Shown piece by piece: positions 1 to 7,439 of a stretch of 64,000 nt of DNA. This stretch comes from GWE2-42-39 sp034003625. Its GTDB lineage: Bacteria > Bacteroidota > Bacteroidia > Bacteroidales > Prolixibacteraceae. Each line of letters opens with the position of its first letter. Position 1 is the stretch's first letter. The translations under genes and the position numbers were made by a program. The notes under the pieces were generated by a model. That model searched no databases. It saw only the letters and a program-made list of their open reading frames with translations, and had not been told where the DNA came from. The DNA lies in NCBI GenBank assembly GCA_034003625.1, contig JAVEYG010000002.1:1-64000 (forward strand), written 5' to 3'.

Positions 1-240
1 ATATTTTGGATAGTATTGCCTGGGATAAAAACCAGTCAATTCAATCGTTACATCTGAAAGCACATTCTTTGGCAATCTTCGTTTCCATTTGACTATCTTG
101 TATTGAAGATTCTTCTTTGCTCTGACAGCAATGATCCTGAAATAAAAAATATGGAAGAAAGGCTTATCATGACTGAAAAGCGAAAAAAAGAATACAGTCC
201 GGAGGAGTTGGAGAGGTTTGAAGAAAGAGTGAAGAAGTAG
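1..240 (+). other. Possible decayed 3' end of an upstream gene
   Basis: No intact gene is visible before the GH109-like gene. One frame is open from about base 3 to a stop at 90. A second frame is open from 58 to a stop at 238-240 and ends in a charged, lysine/glutamate-rich tail (ending FEERVKK). Such tails are common at the C-termini of inner-membrane transporters, and a transporter would fit the catabolic operon that follows, but I cannot identify the family. It may be a frameshifted gene end or chance open frame. Confidence 0.25.
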
Positions 241-258
241 GATTGAAAAAGAAAAGTT

Positions 259-1677
259 ATGAAAAACAATCGAAGAAATTTTTTTAAGCTGGCCGGGCTT
301 GCAGGATTTGGTCTTGCCGGTAGCAGTTTTGAGAGTTTTGCCGTTGACGACAGCCTGCCGGGGTACATCAGGGATTATGGCCGGACACGGGTGCAAAAGT
401 TCAACATGGCCGGTTACGGCGCACCAAAAATACCGGTGGTGCGGGTAGGTATCATCGGAATGGGGCAGCGCGGTCCAAGCCATATGCAATCCATGTCGCG
501 CATAGATGGGGTGGAAATCAAAGCGCTGTGCGACCTGGTACCTGAAAAGGCAGAAGCCGCCAAGGCAAAGCTGAAAGATACGAAACACAAGCCCGACTTA
601 TATACCGGTGAACGGGAAGCATGGAAAAAGCTGTGTGACCGCCCGGACATCGATTTGGTAATCATCACCACCCCGTGGTACATGCACGCCGGGATGGCTG
701 TTTACGCCATGGAACATGGCAAACATGTGGCCTCGGAGGTACCTGCCGCAGGCACTATCGAAGAATGCTGGCAATTGGTGGAAACCTCGGAGCGGACCCA
801 AAAGCACTGCATGATGATGGAAAACTACGCCTATATGGGGTTTCAGCTTTTGACACTCAACATGGCGCGGCAGGGCTTTTTTGGAGAAGTGGTACACGGC
901 GAAGGCGCCTACAACACGAGCAAAATGCGGAACAACTTTTCGAAAAACATGTACTGGGACATGTGGTGGCTCAGGCAATACGCCTGGCGAAAAGGAAATA
1001 TTTATCCGACCCACGGTTTGGGGCCGGTATCGCTGGTCATGGATATTAGCCGGGGCGACCGCTTCGATTTTTTGGTATCGGTCGAAAGCAATGATTTCAT
1101 GATGAACGAAAGGGCCAAGGAACTGGCTGAAACAGATGACTTTTTCAAACCGTTCACGGGGAAAGATTACCGGGGCAACATGAGCGTGACTACCATCCGG
1201 ACGAAAAAAGGCAAAACCATCATGCTGCAGCACGATGCTACATCGCCCTCGCCGCACAACCTTATCCACGGCATTTACGGCACACAAGGCGCAGCGCTGT
1301 TCGACCCGCAGCCGCCAAGGTTATCGACAGGCAAACACGAATGGGTGTCACAGGAAGAGTTTGACAAACTAAAAGAAAAATATACGCCTGAGATTACAAA
1401 AAAAATGCGGGAAGAAGCGAAGAAGAGTGGCCACGACGGTTCGGACATCCAGTTGTGCTGGCGTCTGATCGACTGCCTGCATAACGGTTTGCCTTTAGAT
1501 CAGGATGTTTACGATGCGGCCAGCTGGAGTTCGATCGTCCCGTTGAGCGAATGGTCGGTGATGCACCGCTCCAATTCCATCGAAATCCCGGATTTTACCT
1601 CTGGTTCGTGGAAAAATAATCCGCGGAACATGGACATCAACCTGGAAAGGGGAGGGGATACGAAGATAATTAGCTAA
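259..1677 (+). CDS. GH109-like Gfo/Idh/MocA-family protein with Tat-type signal
   Basis: This 472-aa protein is a Gfo/Idh/MocA-fold NAD-dependent enzyme of the type classed as glycoside hydrolase family 109 (alpha-N-acetylgalactosaminidase-like). A twin-arginine motif (RRNFFK, residues 5-10) followed by a hydrophobic stretch suggests Tat export as a folded, cofactor-loaded protein. The Rossmann motif GIIGMGQRG is at about residues 64-72. The segment HGLGPVS near residue 250, followed by a NxSRGDRFD-like block, is typical of GH109 relatives. It is the first gene of a four-gene operon; its stop is one base from the next start. GH109 enzymes hydrolyse by a redox mechanism using tightly bound NAD. 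The substrate is not deducible here, and a dehydrogenase role is the main alternative. Confidence 0.78.
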   Translation: MKNNRRNFFKLAGLAGFGLAGSSFESFAVDDSLPGYIRDYGRTRVQKFNMAGYGAPKIPVVRVGIIGMGQRGPSHMQSMSRIDGVEIKALCDLVPEKAEAAKAKLKDTKHKPDLYTGEREAWKKLCDRPDIDLVIITTPWYMHAGMAVYAMEHGKHVASEVPAAGTIEECWQLVETSERTQKHCMMMENYAYMGFQLLTLNMARQGFFGEVVHGEGAYNTSKMRNNFSKNMYWDMWWLRQYAWRKGNIYPTHGLGPVSLVMDISRGDRFDFLVSVESNDFMMNERAKELAETDDFFKPFTGKDYRGNMSVTTIRTKKGKTIMLQHDATSPSPHNLIHGIYGTQGAALFDPQPPRLSTGKHEWVSQEEFDKLKEKYTPEITKKMREEAKKSGHDGSDIQLCWRLIDCLHNGLPLDQDVYDAASWSSIVPLSEWSVMHRSNSIEIPDFTSGSWKNNPRNMDINLERGGDTKIIS

Positions 1678-1678
1678 A

Positions 1679-2785
1679 ATGCGAATAATGAAAAAGCACA
1701 CGCTAAAAAATCCATATATCACTTCACCGGCACTTCCTGTAGATATTGTTTTCCACCCGTCGTGGTGGTACAAACACACGGGGATCACGTTTGATGAAGA
1801 CTTCTACTATCATCCGTTTAAACGGGTAGAGGCTGAGCGGCGGATGGAAAAAGAGCTTTACGGGCGTTTCGGGAAGTGGGGCCTGGGGCAGGAGAGGGAC
1901 AAAGACCTTCCGGTGGCCGGCGCGGTGCACAATGCAGCCGGCTACCTGCTGTCGGAGATGCTCGGCTGTCGGGTGGAATACAAAGGGGACAGTGCCCCGC
2001 AGGTGGTTCCGGTGGGGATGGACGAATTGAAAGCCGATGCGGAAGGCGCTTTCAGGAGCAAGGCGTTCAAAAGGTTCGAAAACCTGCTGGATGGCCTGAA
2101 AGCAAAGTACGGTTACATCACCGGCGATGTGAACTGGGGCGGTGTGCTCAATATTGCCATGGATTTGGCAGGAGAGAATGTATTCATGGATTTTTATACC
2201 AACCCGGAAAAAACAAAAGAGCAGTTTCGGGCGATTGCGTGTGTTATTGAAAAGTTTGTTACAGGATTATCGAAAGAAACCGGAAGCAGTTCGGTTTCGG
2301 TCAACCGGAACGTGAGACACATCGAAAAACCTGTATTTCTTCACTCCGAATGTTCGCACACCATGATTGCCACGGAGCAATACGAAGAATTTTTGCTGTC
2401 CATCGACCTTGAATGGAGCAAAAAATACCGTCCGTTTGGCATTCACTACTGCGGAAACGACCCGCACCGGTATGCTGCAAGTTTTGCAAAAATCAAAAAC
2501 TTAGACTTTCTGGACGTAGGCTGGGGCGGCGATGTAAAGGAATTGAGGAAACATTTGCCCCACACTTTTCTGAACATCCGCCTTGACCCGGTCTCAATCA
2601 GTAGCTACACAAACAGAGAACTGGAAAAAATTATCATACAATTGGTAGAAGATTCCGGTAATCCGTACCTGACCGGCGTTTGCTGTATCAATATGGACGA
2701 CAAAGTGGAAGACTCGACAATCAACACCATTTTCATGGCCGTGGAAAACCTCCGGGAAAGAGCTCAAAACGGAGGGAAATTATAA
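1679..2785 (+). CDS. Uroporphyrinogen decarboxylase (URO-D) family protein
   Basis: A 368-aa protein with the URO-D/cobalamin methyltransferase-like TIM-barrel pattern: an N-terminal FHPSWWY segment, a central HSECS motif, HYCGNDPHRY, and a C-terminal DVGWGGDVKELRK/LNIRLDP block. It is very unlikely to be HemE, because it sits in a sugar-type catabolic operon and no haem genes are near. Many such relatives occur in carbohydrate loci of Bacteroidota and Planctomycetota with unknown reactions; a methyl-transfer or decarboxylation step is possible. The first ATG (1679) almost abuts the upstream stop; an in-frame ATG at 1688 is an alternative start. A 28-base gap separates it from the enolase-superfamily gene. 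Confidence 0.7.
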   Translation: MRIMKKHTLKNPYITSPALPVDIVFHPSWWYKHTGITFDEDFYYHPFKRVEAERRMEKELYGRFGKWGLGQERDKDLPVAGAVHNAAGYLLSEMLGCRVEYKGDSAPQVVPVGMDELKADAEGAFRSKAFKRFENLLDGLKAKYGYITGDVNWGGVLNIAMDLAGENVFMDFYTNPEKTKEQFRAIACVIEKFVTGLSKETGSSSVSVNRNVRHIEKPVFLHSECSHTMIATEQYEEFLLSIDLEWSKKYRPFGIHYCGNDPHRYAASFAKIKNLDFLDVGWGGDVKELRKHLPHTFLNIRLDPVSISSYTNRELEKIIIQLVEDSGNPYLTGVCCINMDDKVEDSTINTIFMAVENLRERAQNGGKL

Positions 2786-2813
2786 CAAAGTGGAAAACAA
2801 ATAAATCATTTGG

Positions 2814-3890
2814 ATGCGTATGAAAATAAAATCATTTTCCCTTTACCGTGCCAAATCAAAATTGGCCAAGCCCATTGCAGATTCGACCCACCAACTGACG
2901 GAAATATCGTTTCTTGTGGTACGGATAAAACTCGACAACGGGACGGAGGGCGAATCGCACCTGCTGAGTTTTCAATACAGCCCCAATGCCATTGCCGGGG
3001 CAATAAAAGATGTTGGCCAACTGGTTATTGGCGAAGAATTACCTAATATGGGCAGGGTGTTTGAAAAAATTAACCTTTCTATCGAGTATTTTGGTAAGGA
3101 GGGCCTGAACCGCTGGGCACAGGCAGCATTTAATATAGCCATGTGGGATGCCTGGTGCAAACAACTGGGGCAGCCGATATGGAAAGTTTTGGGCACATTC
3201 TGCACAAGCGTGCCGGTTTACGGGAGCGGTGGCTGGCTTTCCTACATACCCGAGGAACTGGTTGACGAGGTAACCGGATACAAAAAAAGAGGGTTTAAAG
3301 CTGTAAAAATAAAAGTCGGCAGCCCCGATTGGAAGGAAGACCTGGAACGGTTGAAAATGGTACGTTCCGCAGTGGGAAAGGATATTGGCATTATGATGGA
3401 CGCCAATCAGGGCATGGACGTACCTTCAGCTCTTCAGCTTGCACGTGCCGCACGGGAACTGGACATCCACTGGTTCGAGGAACCCATCCTTCACACTGAT
3501 TTTGACGGGTACCAGTCGCTGAAACAGCAGGCGGGAATTTCGCTGGCCATGGGCGAGAGGGAGTACAATATGCTCCCTTTACGCGAACTGGCGCAACGCC
3601 GGGCACTCGACATCTGGCAGCCCGATATTTTACGGATAGGGGGAGTCGAAAAATGGCGCGAAAGCGCAGCCTTGGCGGGTGCATTCCATATACCCGTTTT
3701 ACCGCACTATTACAAGGAATACGATGTGCCGCTGCTGTGCACTATCCCTAACGGGAAAGGAGCCGAATCGTTCGACTGGGTAGATCCGTTAATCGACCGC
3801 CCGCTAAAAATTGAAAACGGGATGGCTGTTCCGCACAATCGTCCGGGGTGGGGCTTCCGGTTTAAAGATAAGGTATTGACAGAACTTTAG
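2814..3890 (+). CDS. Mandelate racemase/muconate lactonizing enzyme family protein
   Basis: A 358-aa enolase-superfamily member. Visible motifs in order are the KIK motif (VKIKVG) supplying the general base, the metal-ligand segments DANQG, FEEP and GERE, then a QPD segment and LPHYYKE. The QPD aspartate and the LPH histidine form the Asp-His dyad of the mandelate racemase subgroup. Such enzymes abstract the proton alpha to a carboxylate, usually in sugar-acid dehydration or epimerisation. With an oxidoreductase upstream and an SDR downstream, a sugar-acid dehydratase/epimerase is a reasonable inference, but the substrate is unknown. It lies 10 bases upstream of the SDR gene. Confidence 0.85.
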   Translation: MRMKIKSFSLYRAKSKLAKPIADSTHQLTEISFLVVRIKLDNGTEGESHLLSFQYSPNAIAGAIKDVGQLVIGEELPNMGRVFEKINLSIEYFGKEGLNRWAQAAFNIAMWDAWCKQLGQPIWKVLGTFCTSVPVYGSGGWLSYIPEELVDEVTGYKKRGFKAVKIKVGSPDWKEDLERLKMVRSAVGKDIGIMMDANQGMDVPSALQLARAARELDIHWFEEPILHTDFDGYQSLKQQAGISLAMGEREYNMLPLRELAQRRALDIWQPDILRIGGVEKWRESAALAGAFHIPVLPHYYKEYDVPLLCTIPNGKGAESFDWVDPLIDRPLKIENGMAVPHNRPGWGFRFKDKVLTEL

Positions 3891-3900
3891 AAATGATAGG

Positions 3901-4665
3901 ATGGACAGGACCAGACAGTTGTTTTCGCTGGAAGGATTAAGGATTGTTGTGACAGGTGCTTCTTCAGGACTGGGGTTAAACATGTCCATTATGCTGGCCG
4001 AATGCGGGGCAACCGTTTTTGGGTTAAGTCGTTCCGGGCAACCAAAGGCAGCCGGTATGGCAAAATTGCCGCTGTCATTGACCTTCGGCAAACTGGATGT
4101 CACAAAGGAACCGGATGTCCGGGAAAAATTCGCCGAAATCGGGGGCAACGGCGGGATTGACGTGTTGGTAAACAACGCGGGGATCAACCTGAAAAAGAAA
4201 GCCGAAGAGGTGACCGGACGGGAATGGGCGGAAGTGTTTGACGTGAACCTGAACGGTCTGTATGCCTGCTGCAAATATGCTTTTCCTTACCTGAAACAAT
4301 CGGAGCATACCGGGCGGATCATCAACATCACATCCATGGCTTCCCACTTGGGCTTTTCGGAAATATTGCCTTACACATCAAGCAAATCGGCAGTGCTGGG
4401 GCTGACACGTAGCCTGGCCGTGGAATGGGCGCAACAAAATATTTTGGTCAATTCGGTCTCACCGGGCTGGTTCCCCTCTGAACTCAACCGAAAGGTTATT
4501 GACCGGGAACGAAAGAAAAAAATTCTGGCACGGATGCCTTTGCACCGTTTTGGCAAGCCAGAAGAACTCTCTCCCATGATCTGTTTCCTGGCTTCCTCTG
4601 CAGCCACGTATATTACGGGACAGGATTTTTGTGTAGATGGGGGAGCTCTGGCCTTCGGGTATTAG
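3901..4665 (+). CDS. SDR-family oxidoreductase
   Basis: A 254-aa classical short-chain dehydrogenase/reductase. It shows the glycine-rich cofactor motif TGASSGLG, the structural NNAG motif, a catalytic Ser in the ITSMASH segment, the YTSSK (YxxxK) active-site pair and the SPGWF segment after it. The C-terminus (CVDGGALA) matches the common IT/AxG..VDGG ending. It closes the four-gene operon and probably oxidises a sugar or sugar-acid hydroxyl, or reduces the keto product of the preceding enzyme. No terminator hairpin is evident in the roughly 100 bases before the convergent amidase gene. Confidence 0.88.
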   Translation: MDRTRQLFSLEGLRIVVTGASSGLGLNMSIMLAECGATVFGLSRSGQPKAAGMAKLPLSLTFGKLDVTKEPDVREKFAEIGGNGGIDVLVNNAGINLKKKAEEVTGREWAEVFDVNLNGLYACCKYAFPYLKQSEHTGRIINITSMASHLGFSEILPYTSSKSAVLGLTRSLAVEWAQQNILVNSVSPGWFPSELNRKVIDRERKKKILARMPLHRFGKPEELSPMICFLASSAATYITGQDFCVDGGALAFGY

Positions 4666-4771
4666 GAAATAAAACCAAACTAAAATGTAATCATAGTCAG
4701 GAACAAAGAAATTATAAGAGGACCGATGTTATGCTATATGCCCATAGTGATTGAGGTGGATAGGGCTCCCG

Positions 4772-5560
4772 TCAGATAAAAGAAAACCGGTCTGTATCAT
4801 TCAATACCGGAAACTTCTGCCGGAATTTCTGAAGGCTTCCTATTGAGAACTTTTCAGAAATGATATTTTCCTCATTTTTTTCAAGTTCCCGGGTTATTTT
4901 TCCTTTTGCATCAATTGCATACGAACCGCCGGAATACTTTATTCCGTTGGCGTCGGTGCCGGTTCGGTTGGCGGCTATCAAATACGACTGGTTTTCAATG
5001 GCCCGTGCTTTCAATAAGGTGTTCCATGCTTTGCGGCGAGGGGCCGGCCAGTTGGCGACGTACACCATCAGGTCGAAATCGTTCTGGTTGCGGCTCCATA
5101 CCGGAAACCGAAGATCGTAGCAAATAAGCGGCAGAATGCGAAAACCCCGGAACTCAACAATCAGCCGTTCATTGCCTGGCGAATAATAGGTTTGTTCATC
5201 GCCCATGGTGAACAGGTGGCGTTTGTCGTACCAAAACACTTGTCCGTCGGGTTGTACGAAAAGCAGGCGATTGTAATATTTTCCATTTTCTTCAATGATC
5301 AGGCTCCCGCAAACGGCTGCATTTTTCTCTACTGAGAATTGTTTCATCCAGTTTACTGACAAGCCACTCATTTTTTCGGCCATTTCGGAAACGTTCATCG
5401 AAAAACCGGTGGAAAACATTTCCGGAAGGACAATCAAATCAGTAGTGTCAATCCGGGACGCCAGTTTTTCTATTTTTCTGAAATTGGCTTGCTTGTTTTC
5501 CCACTCAATATTGTATTGGACGATTGTTACGTTAAAATTGTTCATATTCTGAATTATCAA
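4772..5560 (-). CDS. Nitrilase-superfamily omega-amidase (YafV-like)
   Basis: A 262-aa nitrilase-superfamily hydrolase. The catalytic triad is visible as E47 (VLPEMFSTGFSM), K113 (WYDKRHLF) and C147 (LICYDLRFP). The CYDLRFPxWSRN signature and the GDE segment after the lysine match omega-amidases, which hydrolyse alpha-ketoglutaramate and alpha-ketosuccinamate in glutamine transamination and methionine salvage. The start may be the internal Met at residue 6, which gives the usual N-terminus (NFNVTIVQYN). It stands alone, convergent with the SDR gene. Confidence 0.85.
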   Translation of the reverse strand: MIIQNMNNFNVTIVQYNIEWENKQANFRKIEKLASRIDTTDLIVLPEMFSTGFSMNVSEMAEKMSGLSVNWMKQFSVEKNAAVCGSLIIEENGKYYNRLLFVQPDGQVFWYDKRHLFTMGDEQTYYSPGNERLIVEFRGFRILPLICYDLRFPVWSRNQNDFDLMVYVANWPAPRRKAWNTLLKARAIENQSYLIAANRTGTDANGIKYSGGSYAIDAKGKITRELEKNEENIISEKFSIGSLQKFRQKFPVLNDTDRFSFI

Positions 5561-5575
5561 GATGTAATAGCAATA

Positions 5576-5604
5576 GCCACAAAAACACTAAAACACAAAA
5601 AAAA
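5576..5604 (+). repeat. Left arm of imperfect inverted repeat flanking the GxxExxY gene
   Basis: An A/C-rich stretch beginning GCCACAAAAACAC. It matches, in inverted orientation, the stretch at 5996-6036 (about 16 of the first 19 bases identical). The two copies bracket the GxxExxY pseudogene. Confidence 0.5.
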
Positions 5605-5613
5605 TGCGAAGAT

Positions 5614-6047
5614 TTAGACAACAAATCTCCTGATTTCATCTTTTATTCTGATCACATTAAAATTAATAAGAAACCCTGGCCGTTTCCCTGTTAATTTCAA
5701 ATGACTTAAAATTTGGGCTTCCCAAACAGGATTAACCGTTTCAAGAGCTTTAAGTTCACAGATAATACAATCATGAACAAGTACATCAAGCCTTAATCCC
5801 TCATTGAACGTCAGATTTCTACACAATTGGAATGTCTACTTGCCTTTGATACTTAAGACCACATTTTTCCAATTCGTGGCAAAAACATATTTCATAGACC
5901 TTCTCCAGCAATCCCGGACCTAAATTATGGTGAACGGTATAGGCCGCATCAACAACCAACCTGGCAATTCTCTCCACAGATTCATCAATAGGTATGTGTT
6001 TTTTTGTGTTCCTTTATGTCTTGGTGATTTTGTGGCATTGATTTCAT
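5614..6047 (-). pseudogene. GxxExxY family protein, frameshifted at two places
   Basis: Translated pieces in different frames together make a GxxExxY-family protein of normal size (about 125-140 aa). The N-terminal part reads RIARLVVDAAYTVHHNLGPG, then LLEKVYEICFCHELEKCGL. After an in-frame stop near 5820 the C-terminal part (about 5614-5826) continues in another frame with CIICELKALETVNPVWEAQ and ends FNVIRIKDEIRRFVV. The conserved G..E..Y signature is GLLEKVY. A second shift lies at an A7 run near 6000 between the likely ATG (6045-6047) and the body. The function of the family is not established. Two separate shifts make true decay more likely than one base error. Confidence 0.8.
5996..6036 (-). 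repeat. Right arm of imperfect inverted repeat flanking the GxxExxY gene
   Basis: Read on the minus strand it begins GCCACAAAATCACCAAGACA, the inverted counterpart of 5576-5604, and it overlaps the 5' end of the pseudogene. The pair suggests the gene plus repeats moved, or were bounded, as one unit. Confidence 0.45.
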
Positions 6048-6101
6048 ATTAAAGATTGTTCGTAAAAGATATGATTTTCAACTTTATTTTACCTGCATTG
6101 A

Positions 6102-6656
6102 TTATTCTTCCGCAGTGAACATTTCCTTGTGGCGTCCCACGACCCCGCGTTCCCGGTAATAAGCCTTCATGCGGCGAATGTCTTCTTTCGGGTCGTCGGT
6201 CAGTTCCAGGGTATCGATCCAGCCAATTTCTTTTCTTCCAAAGTCGAAGAACCCCAGATAAACAGTTGCCCCGGTGGCTTTTGCAATGGTATGAAAACCC
6301 GCTTTCCAGTTTTTTGTCAGCTTCCGGGTCCCTTCGGGCGTAATGGCCAGATGAAAAGTATCGTGACTGTTCATCTCGTCAATAATCTGACGTATTATTG
6401 GGGTACTTTTGGAACGGTTGATCGGGATTGCCCCCATTTTTTTCAGGAAAAAGCCAAGCGGCCAGACGAAAAATTCCTTTTTGATAACAATATGGGCAAC
6501 TCCGCCTGCCGCAGTATAATACAAATACGAGATTGCAAAATCGAGCGCACTGGTATGTGGCACGCCAATGATGATCGCCTTTTTATGGGGCATCACCCCA
6601 TTGACCGGTTTCCATCCCCATAATTTCATTATGAATTTACAAATGTACTTTAGCAT
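6102..6656 (-). CDS. 1-acyl-sn-glycerol-3-phosphate acyltransferase family (PlsC-like)
   Basis: A 184-aa PlsC-family acyltransferase. It has the catalytic HxxxxD motif (H34-D39 in PHTSALDF) and the PEGTR phosphate-binding motif (residues 106-110). It is short for PlsC (usually 230-260 aa) and has little N-terminal membrane sequence, like the compact lysophospholipid acyltransferases common in Bacteroidota. It probably transfers acyl chains to a glycerolipid at the inner membrane. Its start overlaps the end of the upstream B3/B4-domain gene by seven bases, so the two are co-translated. Confidence 0.85.
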   Translation of the reverse strand: MLKYICKFIMKLWGWKPVNGVMPHKKAIIIGVPHTSALDFAISYLYYTAAGGVAHIVIKKEFFVWPLGFFLKKMGAIPINRSKSTPIIRQIIDEMNSHDTFHLAITPEGTRKLTKNWKAGFHTIAKATGATVYLGFFDFGRKEIGWIDTLELTDDPKEDIRRMKAYYRERGVVGRHKEMFTAEE

Positions 6657-7312
6657 CTCATAACAGTTTGTTCAATGTTTTTTGCCGAACAATATTTTTC
6701 TAATAAACCGGCTGCTTTTTGCTGTGCTTCTGCCAGTCCCGGATCGTTGCCAAAATTAATAATAATCATCAAAAACCGCCGGGTATCTTTGGTTACCGCC
6801 GTACGTTCCGAATCGCTGGTAGGCGTACCGAAAGCGCCCAGGCTGTCGCGGAACACCGGCAACCCTTCAATATTCAGTTCGCCGCGCCCAATGCCGGTGT
6901 AGGGTTCGTTCCCGGCCACGCCAAATAAGATATTTCCCTGAATCTTTGCAACATCATACCCTCCGATGGAAAAGCCGGTTGTTACGGAAACGAAATTTAA
7001 CTGGTCGACTACGTTGTTAACACGGTACAGTCCTTTTCCTCCGACCACCCTGCGAAGCAGCGCTTCCGCCGACAAACGGTACCTTGCAGGATCTTTCCCA
7101 CACATTTTATAGGCTTTTCGCGATGATGCTATGGCCGGGATTTTACTGATATTTTCGAAGGTGAGTTTATGCTGTATTTTTTCCAGTTCCAGGTCAATCT
7201 CAGCCCACAATATGTCCTGGTTATTTTGTACCTGTACGTCGGCTTCAATACCGGCCAGCGAAAGCCAGGGGCATCTTTCTTTCCATGAATTTTCAATTTC
7301 AATTTGTACCAT
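6650..7312 (-). CDS. B3/B4 (tRNA-binding) domain-containing protein
   Basis: A 220-aa stand-alone B3/B4 domain, as found in the beta subunit of phenylalanyl-tRNA synthetase. The segment KMCGKDPARYRLSAEALLRR followed by VNNVVDQLNFVS and the glycine-rich IGGYD is diagnostic. In PheT this domain contributes to editing; free-standing versions are thought to act on mischarged aminoacyl-tRNA or D-amino acids, but the role is not firmly known. It overlaps the downstream acyltransferase gene by seven bases and is divergent from the hexosaminidase gene. Confidence 0.82.
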   Translation of the reverse strand: MVQIEIENSWKERCPWLSLAGIEADVQVQNNQDILWAEIDLELEKIQHKLTFENISKIPAIASSRKAYKMCGKDPARYRLSAEALLRRVVGGKGLYRVNNVVDQLNFVSVTTGFSIGGYDVAKIQGNILFGVAGNEPYTGIGRGELNIEGLPVFRDSLGAFGTPTSDSERTAVTKDTRRFLMIIINFGNDPGLAEAQQKAAGLLEKYCSAKNIEQTVMRC

Positions 7313-7394
7313 AATCAGAATGTGCCGGATAAAAATATTTTATCTTTTTAATTTTTTTAGCAAAGTGCTTCGTTATTTATTATTTTTTTATAAA

Positions 7395-7402
7395 TATATT
7401 TG
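7395..7402 (+). promoter_or_regulatory. Bacteroidota -7 element for the GH20 gene
   Basis: TATATTTG matches TAnnTTTG and lies 37 bases before the chosen ATG. No good -33 TTTG is present at the ideal 19-base spacing. It supports the start at 7440 rather than the much longer open frame. Confidence 0.5.
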
Positions 7403-7439
7403 TGGAAATAAATGTAAGAATCCTAAACTTATTTGGACA

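Noticed and set aside
598..1287. A 229-codon antisense frame in the GH109-like gene
   Set aside because: Shadow of a well-supported coding gene; composition is unlike neighbouring proteins.
1679..2785. Calling the URO-D-like gene hemE
   Set aside because: Operon context is sugar catabolism, no haem genes are near, and HemE's typical N-terminal motif (PVWxMRQAGR) is absent.
7131..7439. A 103-codon upstream extension of the GH20 frame
   Set aside because: It overlaps the divergent B3/B4-domain gene, reads as low-complexity sequence, and would hide the clear signal peptide starting at 7440.
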